Shown here: piece after piece, positions 34,479 to 42,906 of the stretch
Layout: each line of letters starts with the position of its first letter
Numbering within the stretch: position 1 is the first letter of the stretch
Assembly: GCA_937992175.1 (NCBI GenBank)
Contig: CALKLF010000061.1
Location: 1 to 53,850 of the forward strand
Length of the DNA stretch: 53,850 nucleotides
Origin: an uncultured Fimbriimonadales bacterium
GTDB lineage: Bacteria > Armatimonadota > Fimbriimonadia > Fimbriimonadales > GBS-DC
Direction of reading: 5' to 3'
Translations under genes and position numbers: made by a program
Notes under the pieces: model-generated
The model's database searches: none
The model's input: only the letters and a program-made list of their open reading frames with translations
Told to the model about the DNA's origin: nothing

Positions 34479-36019
34479 CGCGTGCCTCCCGCATAACGGT
34501 TCACGTTCTCCAGGATCACCAGTCCGCGCCAGGCGTCGTAGCGGATGCGTGCGTCCAAGCCGACGCCATGGTCTTGGCATACTCGGCGCGCCTGCGCGAT
34601 GGGTAGGTGATCATACTCATCGCGGGGCAGATAGAAGGCAAAGTCGTGGTCGAAGGCGTCGTGCAGATGCACATAGAGCGCGCCTTCAATCATACGGACG
34701 GGATGGCGCAGGTTGAAGACGCGCCCGCCGATGGTGAGCGTCGCTCCTTTTGCCTGCACAGCCGGGCGGCGGTACACTGACGCGAGGTCGCTGAGGGGTA
34801 CATAAGGCTCCCCATCGAGCATACGGGCGCGGAGGGAAGTGGTTTCCAACGACGGCTGACCACGCCAGTTGTGCGTGCGAACGACCACAGGGTGGTGATA
34901 GATTGCGTCGCGCTCCGCCACCACCACATGCAGGTTGCCTGTCGGTTGGGTGAGCCGTGCGCGGTAGATACGCCTGCCGTCGCGTTGCTCGGCAAATCGC
35001 GCGACAGGTCGCATGCGCAGGCGCAACTCCTGGGGGATGGAAATTTCCACATCGATCGCGCCATACTTCGCCCACGACTGCGTGCGTAGCAGGTACATCA
35101 GGTGGTAGCCGCCGTCAAGGGGCGTAGGACCGTTGGAAAGACCGCTCAGTTCGATATGCCCCATCAGTTGCTCGTAGCGCACGCGCAACAGGTGCTGGCG
35201 TCGGGGCTGCAGCGTAATGTCGAACCGCAGCAGGCTGAGTGGGTAGAGGTCATCCAGCGGCTCATGCTCGTAGCGGGCGAGTTCCCGCGAGGTGAGCAGC
35301 GCGCCCGTGCGAATGTTTAGATAGCGAGGCTCGGCGTCCCAGCGCACATGAGGCAGGCTCTGCCGCTCGCCCAGCGCCGACGCCACACGCGCCAGCAGAC
35401 GCGGGACGGGGTCGCCCTTCTCCTCAGAAAATTGGTGGATGTTCCGTGCGGGTTGGAACCCTGCGCGCAGACGGTAATACTCGTAGAACCACTCGTTCAG
35501 ATCGGAATGCTGTAGTTGGGGCGCGCGACGCTCCACAATCCTGTCGAACTGTTCACGGCTGAGCGGCGCGCCTTTCGGGGTCTGGCGCAACGCCTCCTGC
35601 AGAACGCGCTGCCACTCAGGGCGCCGCTGTATCGCGCGTTCGATGGACTGGCGCAGCACAGGCGCAGCCTCCCTCAGCACCTCGTCGCTTAGCTGATACC
35701 GCCAGCGGATGGGTTTGCCGTCCAGCCACACCGGCTGCTGGTGCATCCGCACATCGCCGGGAATGGCGAACGCGATATGCACGCTCTTGGGTTCGTTCAG
35801 GGGGTTATACAGGGTATAAGTGGTCTCAATCGTTGCGTAGGGCGGGTCAAGGTACAAGTTGAGCTTCTGATGGCGCACCTCAATCGGGGTCTTCTGCATC
35901 GGGAAAATCATGCCAGAGCGCAGGTCATGGTAGATCGAGATTGTATCGCCGTTGCTCCAGCCGCGCAAACAAGGCGCAGCGAGCAGTATCGGCACCACCA
36001 CGAACACACAGAATCGCAT
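34475..36019 (-). CDS. Secreted protein with copper-amine-oxidase-like stalk domains
   Basis: This 514-residue exported protein has a signal peptide (about 1-22, VVPILLAAPCLRGW). Residues of about 30-110 form a beta domain (MQKTPIEVRHQKLNLYLDPPYATIETTYTLYNPLNEPKSVHIAFAIPG) resembling DUF4424-type secreted proteins. The middle is beta-rich and partly helical. The C-terminal part (about 385-505) contains two weak stalk-like segments (LDGEPYVPLSDLASVY; TIGGRVFNLRHPVRMIEGALYVHLHDAF) as in the copper amine oxidase N-terminal domain, which is used as a surface or wall stalk in many bacteria. Function is unknown. AGGTGA precedes the ATG and TAAAAT lies just upstream. It overlaps the next gene by 4 nt, and the two are evidently paralogous partners. 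Confidence 0.7.
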   Translation of the reverse strand: MRFCVFVVVPILLAAPCLRGWSNGDTISIYHDLRSGMIFPMQKTPIEVRHQKLNLYLDPPYATIETTYTLYNPLNEPKSVHIAFAIPGDVRMHQQPVWLDGKPIRWRYQLSDEVLREAAPVLRQSIERAIQRRPEWQRVLQEALRQTPKGAPLSREQFDRIVERRAPQLQHSDLNEWFYEYYRLRAGFQPARNIHQFSEEKGDPVPRLLARVASALGERQSLPHVRWDAEPRYLNIRTGALLTSRELARYEHEPLDDLYPLSLLRFDITLQPRRQHLLRVRYEQLMGHIELSGLSNGPTPLDGGYHLMYLLRTQSWAKYGAIDVEISIPQELRLRMRPVARFAEQRDGRRIYRARLTQPTGNLHVVVAERDAIYHHPVVVRTHNWRGQPSLETTSLRARMLDGEPYVPLSDLASVYRRPAVQAKGATLTIGGRVFNLRHPVRMIEGALYVHLHDAFDHDFAFYLPRDEYDHLPIAQARRVCQDHGVGLDARIRYDAWRGLVILENVNRYAGGTR

Positions 36020-36101
36020 CGCGAATCACCTGCAATCAATTTTACCTAGAAAGCGACACCTCCTGCCGATGGCGGCGGTTTCTTGAAGGATAGTCAGTCC
36101 T

Positions 36102-36294
36102 CCTGCCCAAATCGTCCGCCTGGTGCGACGGCATTCCTGCCGTCGCGCTCAAAGCGATGTACTAACAAGTACCCCCTACCCAAATCGCCCACCTGGTGCG
36201 ACGGCATTCCTGCCGTCGCGCTCAAAGCGATGTACCAGTGCATCGCACGACGGCAGGAATGCCGTCGCACCAGATGGACGATTCTGGGCGGTAG
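36102..36294. repeat. Family C repeat: two direct copies and one inverted
   Basis: About 60-bp units containing GGTGCGACGGCATTCCTGCC lie at 36102-36162 and 36177-36237, with an inverted copy at about 36238-36294. Each unit carries a palindrome GCGACGGCA-ttcc-TGCCGTCGC. The same repeat reappears at the end of the window (53774-53850). Together with the hairpin at 36325 they fill the 373-bp gap before pilQ's stop. Confidence 0.92.
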
Positions 36295-36324
36295 GCGCTT
36301 ATTTTCCTTGGGGAAGCGCTTGAA

Positions 36325-36374
36325 CTCGTCGGCGGGACGCCGATGCTACGAAGGGCACGCGTCCCGCCGACGAG
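36325..36374. terminator. 15-bp perfect inverted repeat downstream of pilQ
   Basis: CTCGTCGGCGGGACG (36325-36339) is perfectly complementary to 36360-36374, with a 20-nt loop. It lies 18 nt after the pilQ stop on the reverse strand. No U-run follows, so termination strength is uncertain, but it is placed at the end of the pilus operon. Confidence 0.6.
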
Positions 36375-36392
36375 CTGCTTTACCGCCCACGG

Positions 36393-38504
36393 TTATTCCA
36401 TCACGCGCACGGTGAGCGTAATCATAATCTCTGACTTGTCGCGTGAGGTCGTGGTCTTGCGGAACAGGTAGCCCAGGAATGGCAGGTCGCCCAGCAAGGG
36501 CACTTTCTGGATGGTCTTGATGTCCGCCTCGCGGATTAAGCCGCCGATGACGACCGTCTCGCCGTTGCCGACGCGGATTGTGGTGTCGGCGTTGCGCCGT
36601 GCGAGTTGGGGCAATCGTCCGCCGCCCGGCACCTCTAGAAAGCCCGTAATCACGCTCACCTCAGGCTGAATCTGCAGGGTGATGGAGTTGTCCTCATGCA
36701 CGCGGGGCAGCACTTTCAGGATGATTCCCGCCTGCACGGAGTCGGTCTGCACATTCGCGCCCTGGGGCGTCTGCTGGATGAGCTTGACATAATTCACCTC
36801 GTCGCCGATAAAGATGGTTGCTGGGCGTCCATCGAGGGTGGCGACGCGCGGGTTCGCCAGCAGACGATTGCGACGGTCTTCCGCAAGCGCGTTCAGCGTC
36901 ACGGAGAAGTCGATGGGCTTTTTGACGATGGTGAAGTCCAGTCCGAGTTGCCCGTCACGGTTGAAGCCGACGCCCTGCTGGTTGGGCGTGTTCGTTGTGC
37001 TGTCGGGTAGGGGCAGTCGATTCGTCGTTCGATCGAGCGTGTTGATGCTGCCCGACTGCAGGATGTTCCAGTTCAGCCCGAACGATTTGAGGCTGCCTTC
37101 CGACACATCCAGCACGCGGGCTTCGATGACCACCTGCGGCTGCTTCACATCGACTTTGCGCAGGATTTCGAGGGCGCGCAGCACCTCACGGGCAGTACCG
37201 ACCAGCACGAGGGTGTTGGGAGGCTGGCTGCCTTGCGCTGCGCCTTGCTGCCCGCCTTGCATCGGCGCGCCCATCTGTTGGGCGGTCTGGCTGGGCGTCT
37301 CGCCGCCCGTCATACTGCCCTGACCCCCGCTGCTGGCACCCACGCCGCCGCGACTGAGCAGCGCGTCGGGTCCCAACGAAACTTGCACAGCGGGGACCAA
37401 CTGGCTCACGATGCGGGCTAAGTCGCGCGAGTCGGCGTACTTGACGCGATAGACCTCCGTCACAATCTCCACACTGCCCGTGAGCTGCTGTTCGAAGGCG
37501 TAAGCCGCCTCACGAGCGCGCTCTACGGTCTCAGCGTCGCCTTCCACAAGCAGATAGGTCGCCTCCTTCTCGCCTGAGGGAGTGATTTTCAGTTCAGGGA
37601 ATCGGGCGTTCAAATAGGTCGCAATCTCCGAAGGTTTCGCGACCTTGAAAGTGAACGCTTCGACGGTTTTGGGCTTGGGCGGCGCAATCGGTTCAGACGC
37701 GCCGCGGAACGCCCTGAGCGACTCCTCTGTGCCCACGACATAGGTGTTGTCGATTTTCTCGTAGCGATAGCCGCTCAGGCGCGTAATCAGGTTCAGCGAC
37801 TCTTCCACCGTGAGGCGACTGAGACTGACCGTGACCGTGCCTTTCACATCGGGTGCGGTGATAATGTTCGCGCCCGACTGAATCGCGAGCGCTTTCAGCA
37901 CATCGCCGATCTCGGCGTTCACGAAGTCAAGCGAAACCGTGATTCGGGGGGGCGTTGACGGTGCGGGCGCAGGACGGTAGGCGACCGTCTCGCGCGGCTT
38001 GTCGGGTTCGGGTGTGCTGGTGCGCGAAGGTGCGACGGTCTGCGCACTGGCGACGACGGTCTGCCTGGGTTGCTCAATCGGCTCCAAGGGCGGCGGCGTT
38101 TCGCTGACCGCCCCCGTCGGCTGCGCCTTGCCAAGACGCGCCTGCCAGCCCGTAGGGGTCTGCTCCAGCGCGTAGGGTTGAGTCCCACGCATAGTGACCA
38201 CCACGCGCACTTTGGGCGGGCGGTTGGTGTACCAGCCGTAGCGCAGTTTCAGGGCGTGGGGCGTTCTGAGGCTGACCTCCTGCCCGCGCCCGCTGAAACG
38301 CGCGTTGAACTCCAGCACGAGGAACTGCTTGCGCCACACGCTCACGCTGGGGCGCGACAGCCGTTCCCCAGAAATTGTAATCAGGGTCTGTCCCCGCTCC
38401 TCCGAAACGCGCACAGATTGCACTACCTGCCCATTCAGAAGCGCAGGCGTCAGAATCAGCGCGCTCAACAAGCAAACGATTACAAGAGATTGTCGCGTTC
38501 TCAT
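36393..38504 (-). CDS. pilQ: Type IV pilus secretin PilQ
   Basis: This 703-residue outer-membrane secretin forms the pore for the type IV pilus. A signal peptide (about 1-25) is followed by an AMIN-type domain (about 28-125, ITISGERLSRPSVSVWRKQFLVLEFNARF), a Pro/Thr linker, an STN domain (about 190-255, ITVSLDFVNAEIGDVLKALAIQSGANI), an N1-type domain and the secretin domain. The latter ends with the family signatures VIEARVLDVSEG, LANPRVATLDGRPATIFIGDE and RVGNGETVVIGGLIREADIKTIQKVPLLGDLPFLGYLF. A low-complexity Gly/Gln-rich insert (about 380-430) interrupts the N-domains. It overlaps the upstream pilP-like gene by 4 nt. Confidence 0.95.
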   Translation of the reverse strand: MRTRQSLVIVCLLSALILTPALLNGQVVQSVRVSEERGQTLITISGERLSRPSVSVWRKQFLVLEFNARFSGRGQEVSLRTPHALKLRYGWYTNRPPKVRVVVTMRGTQPYALEQTPTGWQARLGKAQPTGAVSETPPPLEPIEQPRQTVVASAQTVAPSRTSTPEPDKPRETVAYRPAPAPSTPPRITVSLDFVNAEIGDVLKALAIQSGANIITAPDVKGTVTVSLSRLTVEESLNLITRLSGYRYEKIDNTYVVGTEESLRAFRGASEPIAPPKPKTVEAFTFKVAKPSEIATYLNARFPELKITPSGEKEATYLLVEGDAETVERAREAAYAFEQQLTGSVEIVTEVYRVKYADSRDLARIVSQLVPAVQVSLGPDALLSRGGVGASSGGQGSMTGGETPSQTAQQMGAPMQGGQQGAAQGSQPPNTLVLVGTAREVLRALEILRKVDVKQPQVVIEARVLDVSEGSLKSFGLNWNILQSGSINTLDRTTNRLPLPDSTTNTPNQQGVGFNRDGQLGLDFTIVKKPIDFSVTLNALAEDRRNRLLANPRVATLDGRPATIFIGDEVNYVKLIQQTPQGANVQTDSVQAGIILKVLPRVHEDNSITLQIQPEVSVITGFLEVPGGGRLPQLARRNADTTIRVGNGETVVIGGLIREADIKTIQKVPLLGDLPFLGYLFRKTTTSRDKSEIMITLTVRVME

Positions 38505-39157
38505 GGTGTATTGCCTCCATTCGGGGCGGTCGACTCGCCCACCCGGACGGTGAGTTGCTGTTTTCCTTTACGCAGGGTGATGGCGCCGCGCTGGATGCTG
38601 ACGACTCGCCAGCCCTCTTCGAGCAGGTCGCCCTGCTTGACGAAGCGGCGGCGTCCGTCCGAATCGGCGAGAATGGCGACAGAGTTCGGTCCTTGAACCA
38701 CGCCCGTAATTTGGTAGTTCGGATATTCGGGTTCCGTAGGCGGCGCGGTTTCGGCGGGCTGCAGCCCAATCTGACCGCCGGGCAGAGTCATCGGCGGCAC
38801 TGGGGGCGTTCCCGCGATTTCACGGCGCGGCGCAGGGGTATCACGCACAACTTTATTGCTCTCAGGTGGGGTCTGCGCCTGCACAATCGTCGGGCGGAAG
38901 GGATCGCGCGGCGAGAGCGGCGGCAACTGGACGCCCGTGTGAGATGCTGTCTGAGTCGCTTGCGCCGATGCGCCCGACGCGCCTGAATTCGTTGCGGGTT
39001 GCGGCTGGGGGTTCGCTTGGGGCGCGTCGCCGCCGCCCAGCAGCCCCCCAAACTGCACGACGCCAATCGTAATCAGCACGGCAAACAGCGCCGCCACAAT
39101 CAGCAGCTGTTTCGGGTTCGTCGGCTTCTTCGCTCCGCTAGTCTCGGTGTTCGCCAT
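38501..39157 (-). CDS. pilP: PilP-like inner-membrane pilus assembly lipoprotein analogue
   Basis: This 218-residue protein is in the PilP position between pilO and pilQ. It has one N-terminal membrane segment (about 18-38, LLIVAALFAVLITIGVVQFGG), a long Gln/Pro/Ala-rich linker and a C-terminal beta domain (about 145-210, NYQITGVVQGPNSVAILADSDGRRRFVKQGDLLEEGWRVVSIQRGAITLRKGKQQLTVRVG) typical of PilP/GspC homology regions. It lacks a lipobox; in proteobacteria PilP is a lipoprotein, so here it is membrane-anchored instead. Family assignment rests on the C-terminal domain and gene order. Confidence 0.83.
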   Translation of the reverse strand: MANTETSGAKKPTNPKQLLIVAALFAVLITIGVVQFGGLLGGGDAPQANPQPQPATNSGASGASAQATQTASHTGVQLPPLSPRDPFRPTIVQAQTPPESNKVVRDTPAPRREIAGTPPVPPMTLPGGQIGLQPAETAPPTEPEYPNYQITGVVQGPNSVAILADSDGRRRFVKQGDLLEEGWRVVSIQRGAITLRKGKQQLTVRVGESTAPNGGNTP

Positions 39158-39158
39158 G

Positions 39159-39812
39159 TTACCCTCCTGTTTGCGTGGTCGTTGTGCTGGGACGCGCCTG
39201 CGCCGAACGGAAAATGAACGCTTTCACAACCATCTTAATCTCTAAGTCGGGATTCTCGGTCGACTGCTCTGCGCCCGACTTCGCCTGCGCGTTCAGGCTT
39301 TGCACCGCTAAAATTTTCGGAAAAGTCTCCAGCGTTTTTAGCAGGCTCATCAGATCCCAGAACTTGCCGCGCAGCTGGATTTCGAACAGTTGCTCGTTGT
39401 AGGGTCTCGGCGGTTCTTTTTGCGCCGAATCGGGCTGGTCCGGGTTCTGCGGTAGCTTAGGGGGCGGGGCTTGGGGACGTATCGAAACAATCTGCAGGTT
39501 GCGCTGCTGGACGGTCTGTTCAAATTGCTTGAGCATGGTCGGCACATAGGCAGCTTCGCTCACGCCGCGTTCGAGGAACTGCAGCTCGCGGCGCGTCGTC
39601 TGCAGCTGCTCTACCGTCTGTTGCAGTTGGCTGGCGGCTTGCTGCGCCTGCTGCAGTTCGTTCTGCCGATTCTGCAGCTGCTCTTGAGCGGCTTGAACCG
39701 CGCCCCAGGGGAGGTAAAGACTGCCTGCGCCGAGCGCGAGCGTGCCGACGATGGCAACCCCCAGCAGCTTAGCAGCGCGTTGCGCCCGTTGGATCCGTTT
39801 ACTGACCGCCAC
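39159..39812 (-). CDS. pilO: PilO-like pilus assembly protein
   Basis: This 217-residue protein has one N-terminal membrane helix (about 17-36) followed by a coiled coil (about 38-80, QEQLQNRQNELQQAQQAASQLQQTVEQLQTTRRELQFL) and an alpha/beta domain (IRPQAPPPK, EQLFEIQLRGKFWDLMSLLKTLETFPKILAVQSLNAQ). This matches PilO, which with PilN forms the inner-membrane alignment complex. It overlaps pilN by 14 nt. Confidence 0.87.
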   Translation of the reverse strand: MAVSKRIQRAQRAAKLLGVAIVGTLALGAGSLYLPWGAVQAAQEQLQNRQNELQQAQQAASQLQQTVEQLQTTRRELQFLERGVSEAAYVPTMLKQFEQTVQQRNLQIVSIRPQAPPPKLPQNPDQPDSAQKEPPRPYNEQLFEIQLRGKFWDLMSLLKTLETFPKILAVQSLNAQAKSGAEQSTENPDLEIKMVVKAFIFRSAQARPSTTTTQTGG

Positions 39813-40410
39813 CTTGGGTTCCCTCCTGGTTTTGGGGTTGGGTTTGCGCCGTGCCTTTGATTTGGGCTGTAACTTGGAACTCCACCGCTGACTGCTGCTC
39901 CGTCAGAGTGCGCTCTTGGCTGTAGTCGAGGCGCACTTGCTCCAGTTCAGGGTGCTGATTTAGACGCAGCATGAACTCGCCGACGAGTTGCTGGTTCTCT
40001 GCGACGCCTTTGAGGGTAATCTCCAGCGGTTTTTTGGGGTCGGCGCGTTTGCCTAGCTCCGCGCCCGTGAGGAAACAGCCGTTGGGCGTGTGCTGCGAGA
40101 AGTGTTGAAATAGCTGCTGCCAGCGTCCCGTGTCTTTGCGCGCGTTCTGAAGCGTTTCGACGAGGGGCTGCAGTGCGCCAAGCTCCGCCTGAAACTGCCT
40201 GAGCTGTTGCACGGTGGGGCGCAGTTTGACCATTTGCTCTTCCACGCGAGCGCGTTGCATTGTCAGCGCGCTTGCGTACAGGAGCAGCCCCGCCCAGCCT
40301 GCGCCAATCAGCGCAGCGATGAGCACCCAGCCCAGCCCCATCAGGCGAGTCTTTCGCTCGGCGACACGGCGGAGTTGCTGTTCCTGGGCAATCAGATTAA
40401 TCACTGCCAT
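39799..40410 (-). CDS. pilN: PilN-like pilus assembly protein
   Basis: This 203-residue protein opens with the PilN signature INLIAQEQQLRR (the segment that binds PilM), followed by one membrane helix (about 25-48) and a periplasmic domain with a coiled coil (about 50-80) and a ferredoxin-like part (LEITLKGVAENQQLVGEFMLRLNQHPELEQVRLD). AAGGAGGGACAACG precedes the ATG. It overlaps pilO and follows pilM by 12 nt. Confidence 0.9.
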   Translation of the reverse strand: MAVINLIAQEQQLRRVAERKTRLMGLGWVLIAALIGAGWAGLLLYASALTMQRARVEEQMVKLRPTVQQLRQFQAELGALQPLVETLQNARKDTGRWQQLFQHFSQHTPNGCFLTGAELGKRADPKKPLEITLKGVAENQQLVGEFMLRLNQHPELEQVRLDYSQERTLTEQQSAVEFQVTAQIKGTAQTQPQNQEGTQGGGQ

Positions 40411-40422
40411 CGTTGTCCCTCC

Positions 40423-41565
40423 TTAGGCGGCGGCTGCGGTTGGGGCAGGCATCTCCTCAACGAGCGGCTCCACGAACGGCTGCGCCGCTTCGGCGGGCGC
40501 GAGCGCGCTGCCCAGCACGGTCGCCCAACGCGCGCCGTGTTCAATCTGGTCGGGATGCACATGCATCGGTTCAATCGCGTCGCTGCTGAACGGATCCAAA
40601 ACTTGGGTGGGGATGCCCAGCTTATATTCAAAGTAGGCGGCGACGCCATGCATCTGCGCCCCGCCTCCATAGAGATAGAGCCGTTCAATATGCCCCTTGC
40701 TCCCTTGCGATTGATACTGGGACTGATAATAGTTCAGCGAGCGGCGGATTTCGCGAATCAGTTCGTCGACAATCGGTTGGATCAGACGCAACGGCGGGTT
40801 CTCCTGGGGCTGTCCTGTTTGAATCAGGTCGCTCAGGTTCAAACCGTGTTTCACCTGTTCGGCTTCTTCTTCGGTGTAGTTGAAGTAGCCCTTGAGCGCG
40901 GCGGTGAAGGTGTTGCTCGCGATGGGAATAAAGCGTGTCAGCACGAGTGTCGTATTGCGAGCGACGGTAATTTGCGTGTGTTCGCCGCCGAGGTCGACCA
41001 GCGCATAGGCGTAGGGGAGCGACGCGCCGTACATCGCCTGCACCGTGCGCAGCGCGGCGAACGGTTGCAACTCCAACACCTGCGGCTCCAGCCCCGCTTT
41101 CTCCACCAGTTCCAGCAGCGGCTCGGCGGTGGAGCGCGGCGCGGCGACGAGCAGCACCTCCATCTGGTCGTCGTTGCCCGACGGTAGTATCTGGAATCCG
41201 ATTAGATGCTCTTCGGCGGCGGAGGGCAGGTAGCGCGTCGCCTCGAACTGGATCGATTTTTGCAGGGTTTCGGGCGTCATGCGCGGCAGTCGCACGGGAC
41301 GCGCGGTGGTCTGCGGTCCGCCGACCGAGAGCCACACATGCTTTTGCTTGACGCCTGCGCTGGCAAGCGTCGCGCGCAGGGCTTTGTAAACCGTGTCGGG
41401 GTCTAAAATCGCGCCTTCGCGCACGGCGTCGGGCGGGAGCGGCGTCTCGGTCAGGCGTTCGACGCGCAGCTGACGCCCCTGTAAAACCCCTGCGCACAGC
41501 TTAACGCTGGTCGCGCCGATATCGAGCGCCAACACCGATTCCGTGCGGGCAGATTTACGCGACAT
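40423..41565 (-). CDS. pilM: PilM-like actin-fold pilus assembly ATPase
   Basis: This 380-residue cytoplasmic protein has the FtsA/PilM actin-like fold. Nucleotide-binding signatures include LALDIGATSVKLC, VWLSVGGPQTTARPVRLPRM, AYALVDLGGEHTQITVARN and LYLYGGGAQMHGVAAYFEYKLG. It binds the N-terminus of PilN and links the inner-membrane complex to the cytosol. The ATG has GGAGGAAGAG upstream and overlaps the end of the HTH gene by 11 nt. Confidence 0.94.
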   Translation of the reverse strand: MSRKSARTESVLALDIGATSVKLCAGVLQGRQLRVERLTETPLPPDAVREGAILDPDTVYKALRATLASAGVKQKHVWLSVGGPQTTARPVRLPRMTPETLQKSIQFEATRYLPSAAEEHLIGFQILPSGNDDQMEVLLVAAPRSTAEPLLELVEKAGLEPQVLELQPFAALRTVQAMYGASLPYAYALVDLGGEHTQITVARNTTLVLTRFIPIASNTFTAALKGYFNYTEEEAEQVKHGLNLSDLIQTGQPQENPPLRLIQPIVDELIREIRRSLNYYQSQYQSQGSKGHIERLYLYGGGAQMHGVAAYFEYKLGIPTQVLDPFSSDAIEPMHVHPDQIEHGARWATVLGSALAPAEAAQPFVEPLVEEMPAPTAAAA

Positions 41566-41956
41566 GAGTCTCTTCCTCCTTCACGACGAACTCGGTGGCG
41601 CGCTGCGCCAACATCCACTCGTCGAGTGCGCTTTTCAGGAACCGCCACTTGCCGTCCACCTTGAACGCGGGGATATCGCCGCTTTCTGCGAGCGTTTGCA
41701 GTTCCGCCGTGCGCAGACGCAGGTAGTGGGCGGCTTCGCGGAGGGTCATCACGGGGTGGAGGTTCCGTGCCATCCACTGCAGCAGGTCGTACAACTGCTG
41801 GTTGGTCAAGCGCACCTCGAAGCGCACGGTTTGCACGCTTTCGGTTTCCTCCGCGAGCGTGGGAGCAGAGGCAGGCGCAGAGCTTGGCGACGCCTCCTCT
41901 ACGGGCGTATGAAAGCGTTGCTGCGACGCCATCCGTATCGCATCGACCAAGTTCAT
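41555..41956 (-). CDS. Excisionase/MerR-type HTH protein inside the pilus operon
   Basis: This 133-residue protein has a disordered N-terminal part, a predicted helical bundle (about 45-65, FEVRLTNQQLYDLLQWMARNLHP) and a C-terminal helix-turn-helix-17 / excisionase-like winged helix (about 66-120, VMTLREAAHYLRLRTAELQTLAESGDIPAFKVDGKWRFLKSALDEWM). These domains usually bind DNA. ATG 41956 has AAGGAG upstream and the gene starts 2 nt after the exeA-like gene. Its place between an ATPase and pilM is unusual; autoregulation of the operon is a reasonable guess. Confidence 0.82.
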   Translation of the reverse strand: MNLVDAIRMASQQRFHTPVEEASPSSAPASAPTLAEETESVQTVRFEVRLTNQQLYDLLQWMARNLHPVMTLREAAHYLRLRTAELQTLAESGDIPAFKVDGKWRFLKSALDEWMLAQRATEFVVKEEETHVA

Positions 41957-41958
41957 CC

Positions 41959-42774
41959 TCACCACTCCTTGCCCTCGTAGTCCTGAATCACGCCGTGCAT
42001 TAGGTAGCCGTCGATGACCTGCGCTTTCTCTGCCATGCCAATCATCAGCGCGTTATCTGCGAGCTGGCAAATCAGGCGCGGGTAGCCCCCTGTGAACTGA
42101 TAGAGTTCGTAAAGGGCATCGGGCGTAAACGGGATGCGCTCGCCCGCATAGCCCGCCACGCGCATGCGGTACTCAATCAGGTTCGCCGTCTCCTGCTGAT
42201 CGAGCGGCTTCAGCACATGGCGCACCGCCAGACGCTGCTTCAGGGCGGGCACGCGCTCCAGCTTCTTCTGCAGCTCCAGCTGCCCCAGCAGGATCAGGCT
42301 GATGAGAAACTGGTCGTTCATCTGGCAGTTCAGCAGCAGGCGCAGCTCCTCGAAAGTGTTCGCGGAGCGGATCAGGTGCGCCTCGTCGATCATCAATACG
42401 GCGCGCTGCCCATGTTCGTACATGTGAATCAGGCGTTCGTGGAGTTGCTGCACGAGTTGCTGGCGGTTGCGGGTGTGCGTCTCCACGCCAAGCTGGTGTA
42501 AAACCTCCTGCAGGAGCTGGATGGGCGTCAGGATAGGGTTCACGATTAAGGCGATTTTGTATTGCACGGGGTCTAAAATCTCGATAATCTTGCGACTGAT
42601 GGTCGTTTTCCCCAGCCCGATGTCGCCCAGCAGCGCGCCCGCGCCCCGATTGCGCGTGATGGCGTAGTGCAACATCACCAGCGCGTCCTCGTGTTCCTTG
42701 CTCATATACAGGAACCGTGGATCGGGCGTCAGTGCGAACGGCGGCTCGGTCAAACCCCAGTAGGCTTCGTACAT
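41959..42774 (-). CDS. ExeA/MshM-like AAA ATPase
   Basis: This 271-residue AAA protein has a Walker A motif GDIGLGKTTISRKI (about 50-63), Walker B AVLMIDEAHLI (about 125-135) and the opening YWGLTEPPFALTPDPRFLYMSKEHEDAL that is diagnostic of the ExeA/GspA/MshM group. These help secretins assemble or cross the peptidoglycan, but usually carry a C-terminal membrane helix and peptidoglycan-binding domain. Here both are absent, so the protein is entirely cytoplasmic. It heads the pilus operon; AGGGAGGG precedes the ATG and abuts a hairpin at 42788-42810. Confidence 0.9.
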   Translation of the reverse strand: MYEAYWGLTEPPFALTPDPRFLYMSKEHEDALVMLHYAITRNRGAGALLGDIGLGKTTISRKIIEILDPVQYKIALIVNPILTPIQLLQEVLHQLGVETHTRNRQQLVQQLHERLIHMYEHGQRAVLMIDEAHLIRSANTFEELRLLLNCQMNDQFLISLILLGQLELQKKLERVPALKQRLAVRHVLKPLDQQETANLIEYRMRVAGYAGERIPFTPDALYELYQFTGGYPRLICQLADNALMIGMAEKAQVIDGYLMHGVIQDYEGKEW

Positions 42775-42787
42775 AATTTGCCCTCCC

Positions 42788-42810
42788 TATCAGCCCATGC
42801 GCGGCTGATA
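42788..42810. promoter_or_regulatory. Palindrome TATCAGCC-N7-GGCTGATA next to exeA ribosome binding site
   Basis: The 8-bp arms are perfect. In the mRNA the hairpin ends directly beside the GGGAGGG ribosome binding site (42781-42787) of the exeA-like gene. It could be an operator for the HTH protein of the operon or a translational hairpin. Confidence 0.55.
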
Positions 42811-42838
42811 GTGTTGTTCCACAGACGGTTCTGGGGCA

Positions 42839-42844
42839 ATTATC
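42839..42844 (-). promoter_or_regulatory. Possible -10 element GATAAT for the pilus operon
   Basis: GCCGATAATT on the reverse strand lies about 65 nt upstream of the exeA-like start. A 16-bp segment containing it (42833-42848) is repeated with one change at 46823-46838. Confidence 0.4.
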
Positions 42845-42883
42845 GGCAAAAAAGCGGGGTTCTGTAGAGGGCGTCTGAGCAGG

Positions 42884-42889
42884 TATACT
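42884..42889 (+). promoter_or_regulatory. -10 element TATACT for nuoF
   Basis: GCAGGTATACT precedes the nuoF ATG by 17 nt, with GGAGG (42896-42900) as ribosome binding site. The context GCAGGTATA matches the nuoA and nuoL promoters. Confidence 0.6.
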
Positions 42890-42906
42890 CCTTGTGGAGG
42901 CGCGCT

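Noticed and set aside
40207-41187. A 326-codon + strand frame opposite pilN and pilM
   Set aside because: It crosses two well-supported genes and lacks any known domain.
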